Source: JBBTCX01 sp964494205
Lineage (GTDB): Bacteria > Planctomycetota > Phycisphaerae > UBA1845
Direction of reading: 5' to 3'
DNA length: 64,000 nt
NCBI GenBank assembly: GCA_964494205.1
Contig: CAZBRD010000007.1
Location: 62,001-126,000, forward strand
Part shown: positions 1 to 9,153 of the stretch, piece after piece
Layout: each line of letters begins with the position of its first letter
How positions within the stretch are numbered: the first letter of the stretch is position 1
Position numbers and translations under genes: made by a program
Notes under the pieces: generated by a model
Database searches by the model: none
Seen by the model: only the letters and a program-made list of their open reading frames with translations
Told to the model about the DNA's origin: nothing

Positions 1-333
1 GGCAAGCGCGACAAGGCCGCCCGAGTCATGGAAGATCTACTGCAAAGCCATCCCGACCTGGTCGGCGTATTTGGCATTAACGACGACACGGCCCTCGGAG
101 CATTGGCCAGCGTCATGGCTGCGGGAAAATCGGACAAGATCAAAATCATTGGTTACGATGCCACGCCCGAAGCCCGCGCGAAAATCGAATCAGGTAATCT
201 TTACGGCGATGTGATTCAAAACCCGAACGAAATTGGACGACTTACTATCAACTCGATTCACGAGCTCTTTGAGGGTCGCACGCCACCCAAAGTTGTCCCG
301 GTAGCCGTAGGCACGTTCACGAAAAAGCCGTAA
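1..333 (+). CDS. Sugar ABC transporter substrate-binding protein, C-terminal part (partial)
   Basis: The reading frame is open from the first base of the window, so this is the last 110 residues of a longer protein. The segment HPDLVGVFGINDDTALGA, followed by KIIGYDATPEA and a Gly-rich end, is typical of the second lobe of periplasmic sugar-binding proteins of the RbsB/Peripla_BP_4 type. The role would be capture of a sugar in the periplasm and delivery to the membrane permease. It lies 10 bases before an RbsA-like ATPase and is followed by an RbsC-like permease, which supports the call. The sugar cannot be read from the sequence. Confidence 0.88.
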   Translation, partial: GKRDKAARVMEDLLQSHPDLVGVFGINDDTALGALASVMAAGKSDKIKIIGYDATPEARAKIESGNLYGDVIQNPNEIGRLTINSIHELFEGRTPPKVVPVAVGTFTKKP

Positions 334-343
334 CCTCTCCGGC

Positions 344-1846
344 ATGTCGCAACCCCCGCACGTCGAACTAATTGGCCTTTCGAAAACCTATGCGGGCGTG
401 TACGCGCTTCGTGACGTGAGCTTCGCCGTTCATCCCGGCCGCGTGCATGCACTCGTCGGCGAAAACGGTGCGGGCAAGAGCACGCTGGTCAAGATTCTCG
501 CCGGAGCATTGCGCGCGGATCAAGGAAATATCCTTCTTGACGGTAAGCCAATTGAACTTCGAAACGCCCGCGACGCTCAACGCCTCGGCATTTCGCTCGT
601 CCATCAGGAATTAAACCTTGTTCCACATTTGTCCGTAAGCGAAAACGTATTCCTCGGTCGCTGGCCTCGCCGATGCGGATTTTTTGTTCGTTCGCATGAT
701 CTCTCCACAGCCTCAACCAAATTGCTTGAGGAACTCAACCTCGACGTACCTGTCATGGCTAAGGTCGAGCACCTCACTGTCGCCAAACAGCAGATGGTCG
801 AAATCGCGAAAGCGCTCTCCATTCAATCGCGTCTTTTGATTCTCGATGAACCATCCGCCGTGCTCACACCACCTGAATTGAAAACGCTATTCGGTGTCAT
901 CCGCAACCTCACCCGGCGCGGCGCCAGCGTGATTTACATCTCGCACCGCCTCGAAGAGATCTTCGCCCTCGCCGACGATGTGACAGTGCTTCGCGATGGC
1001 TGCCACATTTCGACGCGCCCCATCGGCGAGACCGATCGCCAGCAGCTCATCAAAGAGGTTGTGGGCCGAGAGTTGTCCGAGGAGTTTCCTGCTCGGACAA
1101 CCAAGCTCGGCGATTCCACACTTGAAGTTCAGTCTCTATGCGCACCACGTCGATTTCGCGACGTATCATTTAACCTTCGTGCCGGCGAAGTCCTCGGCCT
1201 CACCGGCATGGTCGGCTCGGGGCGAACTTCGCTTGCCAAGGCAGTATTCGGAGCCATCTCTAACGTACAAGGCAAACTTCGCGTCGGTACAAAACATGGT
1301 CCATTTAGCTCTCCTCGTGAAGCACAACGCGCGGGCATTGCCTTCATCCCGGAAGATCGCCGCCGTGAAGGATTATTACTGCTCCGATCCCTGCGCGAGA
1401 ACATCACACTTGCCCACCTGCACGAGCAGGCGAACGTCGGCATCATCAGACCACGGAAAGAGAAAACAGTCGTGGGTGATCTAATGAATCGCCTGCGAAT
1501 CAAAGCAAGAAGTTCCGAATCAGCCGTTGCTACATTGAGTGGTGGCAATCAGCAAAAGTCGATGCTCGCTCGCTGGATGATCAAACCGTATCCCGTCATC
1601 ATCCTCGACGAGCCGACTCGTGGCGTGGACGTTGGCGCGAAGGCGGAAATCTACGAACTCATGAATTCGCTTGCGGCGCAAGGTGCCGCCATCCTGATGA
1701 TCTCATCCGAACTGCCCGAAGTCATCGGCATGTCCGACCGCATCGGCGTGATGTGTCGCGGCCGCCTCACCGGAATTCTTGATAACTCGAATCGCAACGT
1801 GACACAGGAACAACTCTTGCGACTAGCGGTGGGAGAATCGAATTGA
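344..1846 (+). CDS. Sugar ABC transporter ATP-binding protein (RbsA/MglA type)
   Basis: The 500-aa protein has two ABC ATPase domains in tandem, as in RbsA, MglA and XylG. The first domain has a normal Walker A (GENGAGKST, residues 39-47) and the Walker B/D-loop LLILDEPSAVLT. The second has the degenerate P-loop GMVGSGRTS usual for this family, an LSGGNQQK signature and IILDEPTRGVDVG. It would energise uptake of a monosaccharide, using the binding protein upstream and the permease downstream. Its stop overlaps the permease start by four bases (TTGA), so the two are probably translationally coupled. No strong Shine-Dalgarno precedes the ATG. Substrate unknown. Confidence 0.95.
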   Translation: MSQPPHVELIGLSKTYAGVYALRDVSFAVHPGRVHALVGENGAGKSTLVKILAGALRADQGNILLDGKPIELRNARDAQRLGISLVHQELNLVPHLSVSENVFLGRWPRRCGFFVRSHDLSTASTKLLEELNLDVPVMAKVEHLTVAKQQMVEIAKALSIQSRLLILDEPSAVLTPPELKTLFGVIRNLTRRGASVIYISHRLEEIFALADDVTVLRDGCHISTRPIGETDRQQLIKEVVGRELSEEFPARTTKLGDSTLEVQSLCAPRRFRDVSFNLRAGEVLGLTGMVGSGRTSLAKAVFGAISNVQGKLRVGTKHGPFSSPREAQRAGIAFIPEDRRREGLLLLRSLRENITLAHLHEQANVGIIRPRKEKTVVGDLMNRLRIKARSSESAVATLSGGNQQKSMLARWMIKPYPVIILDEPTRGVDVGAKAEIYELMNSLAAQGAAILMISSELPEVIGMSDRIGVMCRGRLTGILDNSNRNVTQEQLLRLAVGESN

Positions 1847-2838
1847 TCGAGACGCGAGCGGCAAAACTCCTGCACACGTTGGCCGTCGTTCGAATGCCGG
1901 TCATTCTTATCGTTCTCGTCATTCTCGCCACCGTATTGACGGGAGGCCGATTCGCACAAATCGATAACCTCATCAACGTCGCGCGGCAGATTTCATTTGA
2001 GGGCCTTATCGCGTTCGGCATGACGCTCATCATCGTCACCGGCGGCATCGATCTCTCGGTCGGCTCGCTGGTCGCGCTCACCGGCGTCGTCGCCTCACTT
2101 GCGATGCGAGGCATGGGAATGGAGTCCCCCACTCTTTCCATCGCCACCGGCCTCGTATGCGGAGTAAGTCTTGGCGGCCTAGTAGGCGCAACGACCGGCT
2201 CCATCGTCGCGCGATTATCCATTCCACCATTCATCGTCACGCTCGCTGCCATGCTGGTCGCGCGTGGTTTCGCTTTCATCATCTGCAACGGCCAACCCGT
2301 ATACGAACTGCCGCAACAACTCATGTTCCTTGGTCGCGGTTTCCTTTTCGAATCCACGCTTGGCCGAATACTTCCCGTTCCCGTTTTCGTCATGCTCGTT
2401 GGTTACATCTTCTGCGCGGTCATACTCTCTCGAACCGTTTTCGGTCGCTGCGTCATCGCCGTCGGCAGCAACGAGGAAGCTGCTCGCCTCGCGGGCATCG
2501 CCGTCAAACGCACGAAGCTTTTTGTCTATCTATTCACCGGCCTGCTATGCGGCCTTTCCGGCACGCTACACACCGCTAAACTCATGGCCGGCGATCCCAA
2601 GGTCGGCGAGATGTGGGAGCTGAACGTGATCGCAGCCGTGGTCGTCGGCGGCACCAGCCTTTTCGGCGGTCGCGGCAGTATGACAGGCACGCTGATCGGT
2701 GCGTTGATCATCGGCGTGCTCAACAACAGTTTGAACCTCATGCACGTCGAGCACTTTTGGCAAAAAGTCATGCTCGGCTGCGTGATTCTGGCTGCGAGCC
2801 TCGTCGATGCGGGCCTGCGTCGACTGGAAGCAAGATAA
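1843..2838 (+). CDS. Sugar ABC transporter permease (RbsC type)
   Basis: This 331-aa, very hydrophobic protein has about eight to ten membrane segments and the signatures of the BPD_transp_2 permease family: FGMTLIIVTGGIDLSVGS near residue 65 and a C-terminal VIAAVVVGGTSLFGGRGS. It would form the inner-membrane channel of the importer encoded by the two preceding genes. The start is a TTG that overlaps the ATPase stop, with GGGAG about eight bases upstream. A REP-like repeat cluster follows the stop, so the operon probably ends here. An alpha-mannosidase gene follows on the same strand, and a mannose-type or other hexose substrate is possible but not shown. Confidence 0.94.
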   Translation: MIETRAAKLLHTLAVVRMPVILIVLVILATVLTGGRFAQIDNLINVARQISFEGLIAFGMTLIIVTGGIDLSVGSLVALTGVVASLAMRGMGMESPTLSIATGLVCGVSLGGLVGATTGSIVARLSIPPFIVTLAAMLVARGFAFIICNGQPVYELPQQLMFLGRGFLFESTLGRILPVPVFVMLVGYIFCAVILSRTVFGRCVIAVGSNEEAARLAGIAVKRTKLFVYLFTGLLCGLSGTLHTAKLMAGDPKVGEMWELNVIAAVVVGGTSLFGGRGSMTGTLIGALIIGVLNNSLNLMHVEHFWQKVMLGCVILAASLVDAGLRRLEAR

Positions 2839-2851
2839 CGTAAGCGTACCG

Positions 2852-3070
2852 TATGCCCGGCCAACAAGTTGGCGAGGGCGACCCGTAGGGTCAGCCTGAG
2901 AATAGCCCAGCGTTTCAACGCTGGGTATGCAACGAGTGAAGTGGACGATGAGTCCCGTAGGGACGACTGAAGTCTTTCAATCGTGCCTCCGGCACTGCTA
3001 ACTCTTTCGTCCTTGCCCACCCAGCAGTGAACTGCTGGGCTATTATCGAAGTGTCCCTCTGGGACACCAG
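2852..3070 (+). repeat. Composite REP-like palindrome cluster, copy 1 (two units in inverted orientation)
   Basis: The gap between the permease and the mannosidase is filled with short hairpins. The right-hand unit reads, in order, GTGCCTCCGGCAC (2983-2995), CCCAGCAGTGAACTGCTGGG (3020-3039), GCTATT and GTCCCTCTGGGAC (3053-3065). The left-hand unit is the same design in reverse complement: ACCCGTAGGGT, GAGAATAGCCCAGCG and its partner arm ending at 2925. A GTCCCGTAGGGAC palindrome (2952-2964) lies between. The same order of hairpins recurs at 7590-7674. The stems are kept while the loops and tips differ. Confidence 0.8.
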
Positions 3071-3087
3071 ACTAGGAATTAATCTCT

Positions 3088-6000
3088 ATGAAGACCACGC
3101 TTTGCGGCCATGCAGATTTGAAATCGCTTTCGGTCTATTTGTCTCTCTTCGCTGGCATGGCAATTGTGACGCTCGCCCACGCCGACGAACCACCCAAGTA
3201 CGACCTCTCCAAAGACAAAGTCCTCTACTGCGTGGGCTACGCGCACCTCGACACACAATGGCGCTGGGACTTCTGCACCACCATCGACAAGTACGTTCGC
3301 GACACGCTCGAACAGAACTTCGCTCTCTTCGAGAAATATCCCGAATACGTCTTCAACTTCACCGGCTCCGTCCGCTACGAAATGATGAAGGAGTACTACC
3401 CCGAGCACTACGAAAAGCTCAAGAAATACATCGCCGACGGCCGCTGGTTCGTCTCCGGCTCCTCGGTCGACGAGGGCGATGTCAACGTCCCCTCGGCCGA
3501 GTCCATCATCCGCCAGGTTCTCTACGGCAATGAATATTTCCGCCGCGAGTTCGGCAAGGAAAGCGTCGACTTCATGCTCCCCGATTGCTTCGGCTTTCCC
3601 GCCTCGATGCCGTCCATCTGGGCGCACTGCGGCCTCAAAGGCTTCTCCACCCAAAAACTCACGTGGGGCTCCGCCGTCGGCATCCCGTTCAAAATCGGCG
3701 TCTGGGAAGGCCTCGACGGAAACGGCATCATCGCCGCATTCGACCCCGGCTCGTACAGCACAGCCATCAAAGGCCCCGTCCAGACCAATGAAGGTTGGAT
3801 CAAGCGCATCGAGGAAAACGGCCAGAAATACGGCGTGTTTGCTGACTATCACTATTACGGCGTCGGCGATCAGGGCGGCGCACCACTCGAAGAAGACGTC
3901 GCCAACTACATCGCCAGCATGAAGGCAGAGAATGCTCCTATTCGTCTTGCTCTCACGTCCTCCGACCAGATGTACAAAGACATCACCGCAGAACAACGCG
4001 CGAAGCTTCCACGCTACAAGGGCGACCTCCTTTTGACCGAACACTCCGCGGGCACGCTTACTTCACAGTCGTACATGAAGCGATGGAATCGCAAGAACGA
4101 AATCCTCGCCGATGCGGCTGAGCGAGCGGCCGTCGCCGCGCACTGGCTCGGTGCGGCTGAGTATCCGCGCGAACAACTCAACAAATCGTGGGTCCGCGCG
4201 CTAGCCAACCAGATGCACGACATCCTGCCGGGCACGAGCATCCCGCGCGCGTACACGTACTCGTGGAACGACGAAATCGTTGCGATGAACGGATTCGCCG
4301 ACGTGCTGCTCAACTCCGTCGGCGCAGTCTCGCGCGGACTTGATACGAACGTCGAAGGTGTACCGCTCATTGTGTACAACCCGCTGGCGATCGAGCGCGA
4401 AGATGTCGTTGAGGCTCGCGTAGAATTTCCCGAAGGCGCGCCGAAAGCAGTGCGCGTATTCAACCCGAAGGGCAATGAGATTCCGTCGCAGATCAAGGCG
4501 AGGGACGACAAATCCGTTGCTGTCCTGTTCACCGCAAATGTCGATTCGGTGAGCTTTAGCGCATTCGAGATTCGCAAATCTGACACTCCTTACGCAACTA
4601 AATCAGATTCTCCACTCATACGAATCTCAAATTCCCAGATAGAAAACGAACATCTGTGCATCACCATCGATGACAACGGCGATGTAGGCAGCATTAAGAA
4701 AGCCCCCGCCGAGCTGGATTATTCGAAGCTGCCAGGCGGAATCGCTGGGAGACCAGAGGGATTCATGTCCGAAATCCTCTCCGCGCCCCACGGCCTCGTG
4801 TTCACTTACGAACGTCCTAGCAATTGGCCGGCGTGGAACATGGATTGGGCTGATCGCAAGGAAGCGCCCATCGATCGTGTCAAAGGCCCTGCGAAAGTTC
4901 GCGTTGTCGAAGACGGCCCGGTGCGCGTCGCGTTGGAAATTGAACGCGAAGCCAACAACTCGATCATCACGCAGCAGATTCGCCTGGCTGCCGGAAGCAA
5001 GCGCGTCGAGTTCCACACCACCATCGATTGGCAATCCACCGAGTGCGCGCTCAAGGCTTCGTTCCCGCTCAAGGCCTCCAACCCCAAGGCCACCTACAAT
5101 TGGGGTATGGGCACGATCGAGCGCGGGAACAATGAGCCGACGAAATACGAAGTCCCCTCGCACGAGTGGATCGACCTCACGGACGCGTCCGGCAAGTTCG
5201 GCGTATCCATTCTCGACGATAGCAAGTACGGTTCCGACAAGCCGAGCGACAACGAACTTCGTCTCACGCTGCTCTACACGCCCGGCGTCCGTAGCTCGTA
5301 CAAGGATCAGCAAAGCCAGGACTGGGGCCGTCACGAAATCGTGTACGCGATCTACCCGCATCAAAACGATTGGCGTGGTCCAAAACTGAAGGAAGTAGAA
5401 GCACTCACTAAGCGGCTCACCTCGAGCGGCATGACCGAATGGGAGGCGCGGCGACTCAATCAGCCGCTCTACGTGTTTCAATCTCCGAAGCATGACGGCG
5501 AGCTTGGCCGAAGCTGGTCGATGATCAACATGAACACCAACCGCGTCGACATCCGCGCGATCAAGATGGCTGAGCGCGAGGATGCAGTGGTCGTCCGCCT
5601 TCAGGAACTCACCGGCCAGCCGATCGAGAACGCGCTCGTGCGCTTCGAGCTTCCCACGGCCGGCGCGTACGAAGCAGACGGCCAGGAACGTCGCATCGGC
5701 GACGCCAACCTCGCGATCGACAAGCTCAGTGTGAACATTGCGCCGTACACACCGAAGACGTTTGTGGTGAAGCCGGGGAAGCCACCAGTTACACTGGCAC
5801 CTCCAAAATCGGAACCGATCAAGCTGGCGTTTGATTGCGATATCGTGAGCACCGACAAAAACCGGAGCAACGGAGCGATGGCATCGACACTCAAACCAAT
5901 CACTGACAAAGGTCCGCTCTTGCGAGTCACGAATCCCTATTCGATTCCGGCGGAGGAATTGCCCAAGAATTTGAACAACGCAAGCGTCGGCTTCACGCTC

Positions 6001-7164
6001 GGCGACACGTTCGGTTCGGACCAAGATCTTACGGGTGCGAAAAACGCGGTCACTTGTGATGGGCAAAAACTTCAATTGCCGGAGGGTTCCGAGGGACGAC
6101 TCTATCTTCTCGCAACAGCGACAGAGGACGTACGAGAGAAGCTCGAAATCGGCAACACCAAGTTTCCATTCAACGTCCAGAAGTGGACCGACTTCATTGG
6201 TCAGTTTGACGATCGCGTGTGGGATAAGCAATTTGATGAGGTTGATCACGTCTGCGACGGCAAGGTAACCAGCATCAAGACGGGTTATATCAAACGTGAC
6301 CCGATCGCGTGGTTTTGCACGCATCGGCATCATCCGGAGCGAAATGAGCCGTACCAATTCAGCTACATTTTCCGCTATGGTTTCGATATCCCAAAGGGTG
6401 CGAAGTCGTTCACGCTGCCGAAAAACGACAAGATCAAAGTGTTCGCGGCCTCTGTCGCGAAAAACGCGAATGACACTTTGAGACCGGCTGCGCCGCTCTA
6501 CGATGACTTCACCGATCGCAAACCGATTGAGTTTCGGCATGTCTATCCCCCACCGCTGCCACCTGTGCACGAGGGCTTGACCCCGACGGCGCAGGTGAAA
6601 AGCGAACGTGTTTCCAAATACGAAGAGCTGACTCTAGCCACACCGTCCAATGCGGATTTTGTCGACCGTGCGACCAATGCGACGCGCGCGTTCCGAGTGT
6701 TCGATGGCCGGGGCAAGTATCGTCCGCATGGACGTTCGGGGGCGGAGAATGGCACGCTCCCACGACTCAACGACGGCCAAGTGCAAGGGAAGCAGGACGA
6801 TCCGAATATGTCGACGTGGTATGACGGCGCGGGCCGATTCAGCGTCGATCTGGGATCGCCCGTAGCCATCGACAAGATCAACACGTTCTCGTGGCATCGC
6901 AGTGACCGCGCGCCGCAAGTGTTCACTCTGTGGGCCTCAGCCAGCGAAACTGCCCCGCCGATGGATTTTCTCGAGGGCGGAAAATCGGAATGGAAGCTCA
7001 TAGCGATCGTGAACACGAAAGAGCTTGGCGAGGGCGGTGTGCATGTCTCGTCGATCAGTGCAAGTGAAGGAAAGCTTGGCCCGTATCGACATTTGCTTTG
7101 GATCACCGAGGAGGTGGCGCAAGGGACGTTCTTTGGTGAGATTGATGTTGTTGTCGCGCCGTAA
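3088..7164 (+). CDS. Exported alpha-mannosidase, glycoside hydrolase family 38, with C-terminal discoidin-like domain
   Basis: The 1358-aa protein starts with a signal peptide (hydrophobic core SVYLSLFAGMAIVTLAHA, about residues 15-32). The GH38 catalytic region follows: AHLDTQW at 52-58 supplies zinc/substrate residues, LPDCFGFP at 164-171 contains the expected nucleophile Asp166, and NQMHDILPGTSIPRAY matches the conserved second metal-site region. The GH38 middle and C-terminal beta domains continue to about residue 900. Near 1240-1290 a YDGAGRFSVDLGSPVAID segment looks like an F5/8-type carbohydrate-binding domain. It would release alpha-linked mannose from glycans in the periplasm or outside the cell. 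It is longer than common bacterial GH38 enzymes because of the extra C-terminal domains. Confidence 0.93.
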   Translation: MKTTLCGHADLKSLSVYLSLFAGMAIVTLAHADEPPKYDLSKDKVLYCVGYAHLDTQWRWDFCTTIDKYVRDTLEQNFALFEKYPEYVFNFTGSVRYEMMKEYYPEHYEKLKKYIADGRWFVSGSSVDEGDVNVPSAESIIRQVLYGNEYFRREFGKESVDFMLPDCFGFPASMPSIWAHCGLKGFSTQKLTWGSAVGIPFKIGVWEGLDGNGIIAAFDPGSYSTAIKGPVQTNEGWIKRIEENGQKYGVFADYHYYGVGDQGGAPLEEDVANYIASMKAENAPIRLALTSSDQMYKDITAEQRAKLPRYKGDLLLTEHSAGTLTSQSYMKRWNRKNEILADAAERAAVAAHWLGAAEYPREQLNKSWVRALANQMHDILPGTSIPRAYTYSWNDEIVAMNGFADVLLNSVGAVSRGLDTNVEGVPLIVYNPLAIEREDVVEARVEFPEGAPKAVRVFNPKGNEIPSQIKARDDKSVAVLFTANVDSVSFSAFEIRKSDTPYATKSDSPLIRISNSQIENEHLCITIDDNGDVGSIKKAPAELDYSKLPGGIAGRPEGFMSEILSAPHGLVFTYERPSNWPAWNMDWADRKEAPIDRVKGPAKVRVVEDGPVRVALEIEREANNSIITQQIRLAAGSKRVEFHTTIDWQSTECALKASFPLKASNPKATYNWGMGTIERGNNEPTKYEVPSHEWIDLTDASGKFGVSILDDSKYGSDKPSDNELRLTLLYTPGVRSSYKDQQSQDWGRHEIVYAIYPHQNDWRGPKLKEVEALTKRLTSSGMTEWEARRLNQPLYVFQSPKHDGELGRSWSMINMNTNRVDIRAIKMAEREDAVVVRLQELTGQPIENALVRFELPTAGAYEADGQERRIGDANLAIDKLSVNIAPYTPKTFVVKPGKPPVTLAPPKSEPIKLAFDCDIVSTDKNRSNGAMASTLKPITDKGPLLRVTNPYSIPAEELPKNLNNASVGFTLGDTFGSDQDLTGAKNAVTCDGQKLQLPEGSEGRLYLLATATEDVREKLEIGNTKFPFNVQKWTDFIGQFDDRVWDKQFDEVDHVCDGKVTSIKTGYIKRDPIAWFCTHRHHPERNEPYQFSYIFRYGFDIPKGAKSFTLPKNDKIKVFAASVAKNANDTLRPAAPLYDDFTDRKPIEFRHVYPPPLPPVHEGLTPTAQVKSERVSKYEELTLATPSNADFVDRATNATRAFRVFDGRGKYRPHGRSGAENGTLPRLNDGQVQGKQDDPNMSTWYDGAGRFSVDLGSPVAIDKINTFSWHRSDRAPQVFTLWASASETAPPMDFLEGGKSEWKLIAIVNTKELGEGGVHVSSISASEGKLGPYRHLLWITEEVAQGTFFGEIDVVVAP

Positions 7165-7180
7165 CACCCGTGAAATCTTC

Positions 7181-7199
7181 GCCCGACAGTCGGGTTTTT
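7181..7199 (+). terminator. Rho-independent terminator after the mannosidase gene
   Basis: CCCGA-CAG-TCGGG (five-base-pair stem, three-base loop) is followed at once by TTTTT, 18 bases after the stop codon. It is short but G/C-rich and correctly placed. Confidence 0.65.
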
Positions 7200-7744
7200 G
7201 CGACATTGGGCAGATGTTGTTCGCCGGGACTTGAGGCCGTGAAGCAGCAATTGCAAATGGCTAATGGCTACGTGAGAGAAACATTTCGCTAAGTAGTGAC
7301 ACGGTGTGGCACTGTTTGAACGGCGCATTTTACGACGGATATCGCGTCTATGTTGAACATGAATGAAATTGCCCGACCGGCGCGGCGATCCAGCAAACTG
7401 CTTCGAAGCACAATCGATTTTGAATGCTAAGCACATGGCCTCGCCAATAACAATTACGTCGATCGCTGAGCGTAAGAATTCGAGCGAACGCATGGTTTAC
7501 GCGGTGGTTGCATGCTGACTGGTTAGAACGAATGGAGACAGCAACAACGACTACTCTTCTTCGGCGCTACTACGGCGCAGGGCTCAATCGTGCCTACGGC
7601 ACTTGTTTTCTTGACTATCCACTTTTTCCCCAGCACTTCGTGCTGGGCTATTCTCAGGTCGTCCCTGACGGGACGAGGGCGATCGCGCGGATCATTAGTG
7701 GGATCAGTGTTAATTGGATCGGTGTAAGCAGGTTGCTTGTCGCC
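7200..7744. other. Long leader region with a REP-like unit and no convincing gene
   Basis: About 545 bases lie between the mannosidase terminator and the next likely start. The left 390 bases show no gene that I can support. The right part holds the hairpin repeat unit at 7590-7674. One frame stays open from 7508 into the next gene, but it runs through the repeat and reads as ordinary repeat translation. Confidence 0.6.
7588..7676 (+). repeat. Composite three-hairpin repeat, copy 2
   Basis: In order: GTGCCTACGGCAC (7590-7602), CCCAGCACTTCGTGCTGGG (7629-7647), GCTATTCTCAGG, and GTCCCTGACGGGAC (7661-7674). Order and spacing match the unit at 2983-3065, and the first element is preceded by the same TCAATC. 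Only loop and tip bases differ. Confidence 0.8.
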
Positions 7745-8812
7745 ATGTTTCTCGTGTCGGGAATGGCGGGTGTGGCCCATGCGCATCAGTTTTCGATCGC
7801 GCAGGGGACGGCTACGGTACATGCAGATCGTGTGGCGATTGTGCTCGAATTCAACGGTGAGGACTTGCGACATGTGGACGGTTCGCCGCCGCCGAGCGAC
7901 GCGGGTGGGTTGTCGACATGGATAGATAATGCATCGCAGCAGCACGGGCAGGTTGTTTGTGATCGATTGATTGTGCGCGACATCGACGGCAACTCAATTT
8001 CGGGTCGAGTGCTCGAAACGAAGGTGCGGAAAACGGGAGGAGACTCGACCGACGTTGATCGGCTCCGTGATGTTCGTGTTGTACACTCGCTCTCCTATCC
8101 ACTTCGGGAACGAGCGTCTTTGCTGACGTTTCAACAATCAACAGATTCGGCGACCAGCTTGCGGACCCAATGGATCATGGCTGTGCGAGTTGACGGTGAA
8201 GAACGTGAGCGAATCGTACGGCTGACGAGTCAAGGGAATGCGGAAACGCTTGCGTTTGATTCTTGCGACAAACTGACGGTCGATGTTCCACCGCCGATGC
8301 GCGACGAGAAGTTTCGCAGCATGTATGTGATCGTCCGCCACCAAGAGCATGGGATGACATTGGACCTTTTCGCGCCGCTGACCATCGTGGAGACGTTTGT
8401 ACCGACATCGCGACGAAATCCTGATTACGTGGAAATGGATGAGCAAACGTCGATCCTGGCTGCGTGGGAGAAGCTCGTCGCCTCGCGCGTCGATGTGATA
8501 CGCGGCGAAGAGCCGATGCGAGGTGCGGTAACTGCCAGCGAGTTTGCACCCCCCTGCCCAAGCGATTCCGACTCAGATTCATCGACGCGGCGGGTGAGCG
8601 CCTATTCCGCCAGAGTTCATGCTCAATTTGAGTTTGCTGACGCCCCAAGCACCGCTGAACTGACGTGGAAACTCTTCAACAACCTTGTGCTGAATGTGCC
8701 GTTGTTCATCGAACAAGAGACCGTACCTATCGTTGCCGAACTGACCACCTACGCTCCGCGTATTGCCCTTACTTTGCCTGCGAAACCGACGACTGAGCCA
8801 AGAGAACGCTAG
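7745..8812 (+). CDS. Exported protein of unknown function
   Basis: I do not recognise this protein. The sequence LLVAMFLVSGMAGVAHAH looks like a signal-peptide core with cleavage after AHA, followed by a beta-rich, soluble region without further membrane segments. The mature start (HQFSIAQGTATVHADRVAI) faintly resembles the N-terminal ectodomain of HupE/UreJ-like membrane proteins, but the membrane part is absent. The start is uncertain. ATG at 7745 gives a short signal without positive charges, TTG at 7733 is an alternative, and the frame is open back to 7508 through a repeat unit, so the original N-terminus may have been altered by the repeat. A decayed copy of its last ~70 bases lies just downstream. 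Confidence 0.6.
   Translation: MFLVSGMAGVAHAHQFSIAQGTATVHADRVAIVLEFNGEDLRHVDGSPPPSDAGGLSTWIDNASQQHGQVVCDRLIVRDIDGNSISGRVLETKVRKTGGDSTDVDRLRDVRVVHSLSYPLRERASLLTFQQSTDSATSLRTQWIMAVRVDGEERERIVRLTSQGNAETLAFDSCDKLTVDVPPPMRDEKFRSMYVIVRHQEHGMTLDLFAPLTIVETFVPTSRRNPDYVEMDEQTSILAAWEKLVASRVDVIRGEEPMRGAVTASEFAPPCPSDSDSDSSTRRVSAYSARVHAQFEFADAPSTAELTWKLFNNLVLNVPLFIEQETVPIVAELTTYAPRIALTLPAKPTTEPRER
8738..8807 (+). repeat. Direct duplication, copy A (3' end of the exported-protein gene)
   Basis: This coding segment (beginning GAACTGACCACC) recurs at 8893-8962 with scattered substitutions and one small indel. The shared core GCTCCGCGT and the stretch GAAACCGACGAC are identical in both. Copy A is in frame in the gene; copy B is not coding. 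Confidence 0.7.
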
Positions 8813-9153
8813 GACCATAATGCGAATCAATTTGAGGGTCGAATCATTAGGTAACGCACTGCTCACAGAGCAGTGGCACACGGCACATGGCGGACCTGAC
8901 AACCAATGCTCCGCGTGTTGTCCTTAATTGCCCACGAAACCGACGACGGAGTCAAAAGTACCCTTAGCGTAGAGGGGCCTAGTCCGGAATTTCAAGATTA
9001 TTGGCCCCAAATTCACACTTCTTTCGCCCTTCATTAGAATGGAACCGAGACTGGAGCATTCCATAACCATTGGTAAATAATATCGTTAAGGCAGGCCCAC
9101 GTACGGCAGCCCGACCACTTGAAAAACTATCTAAATTATCCATATTTTCTATA
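8813..9153. other. Intergenic region with a duplicated gene tail and a small hairpin
   Basis: The region holds a perfect 8-bp hairpin, CACTGCTC-ACA-GAGCAGTG (8857-8875), and a diverged copy (8893-8962) of the preceding gene's 3' end. I see no gene here. The hairpin is not followed by a T-run and so is not an obvious terminator. Confidence 0.6.
8893..8962 (+). repeat. Direct duplication, copy B (decayed, non-coding)
   Basis: This is the diverged copy of 8738-8807, offset by about 155 bases. It starts GACCTGACAACC and keeps GCTCCGCGT and GAAACCGACGAC, but an indel and stop codons in the corresponding frame show it is not translated. Confidence 0.65.

Noticed and set aside
4627..6570. A long open frame (647 codons) on the strand opposite the mannosidase gene
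   Set aside because: It is the mirror of the high-GC mannosidase coding sequence; its translation has no signal, fold or family pattern, while the plus-strand frame has clear GH38 motifs.
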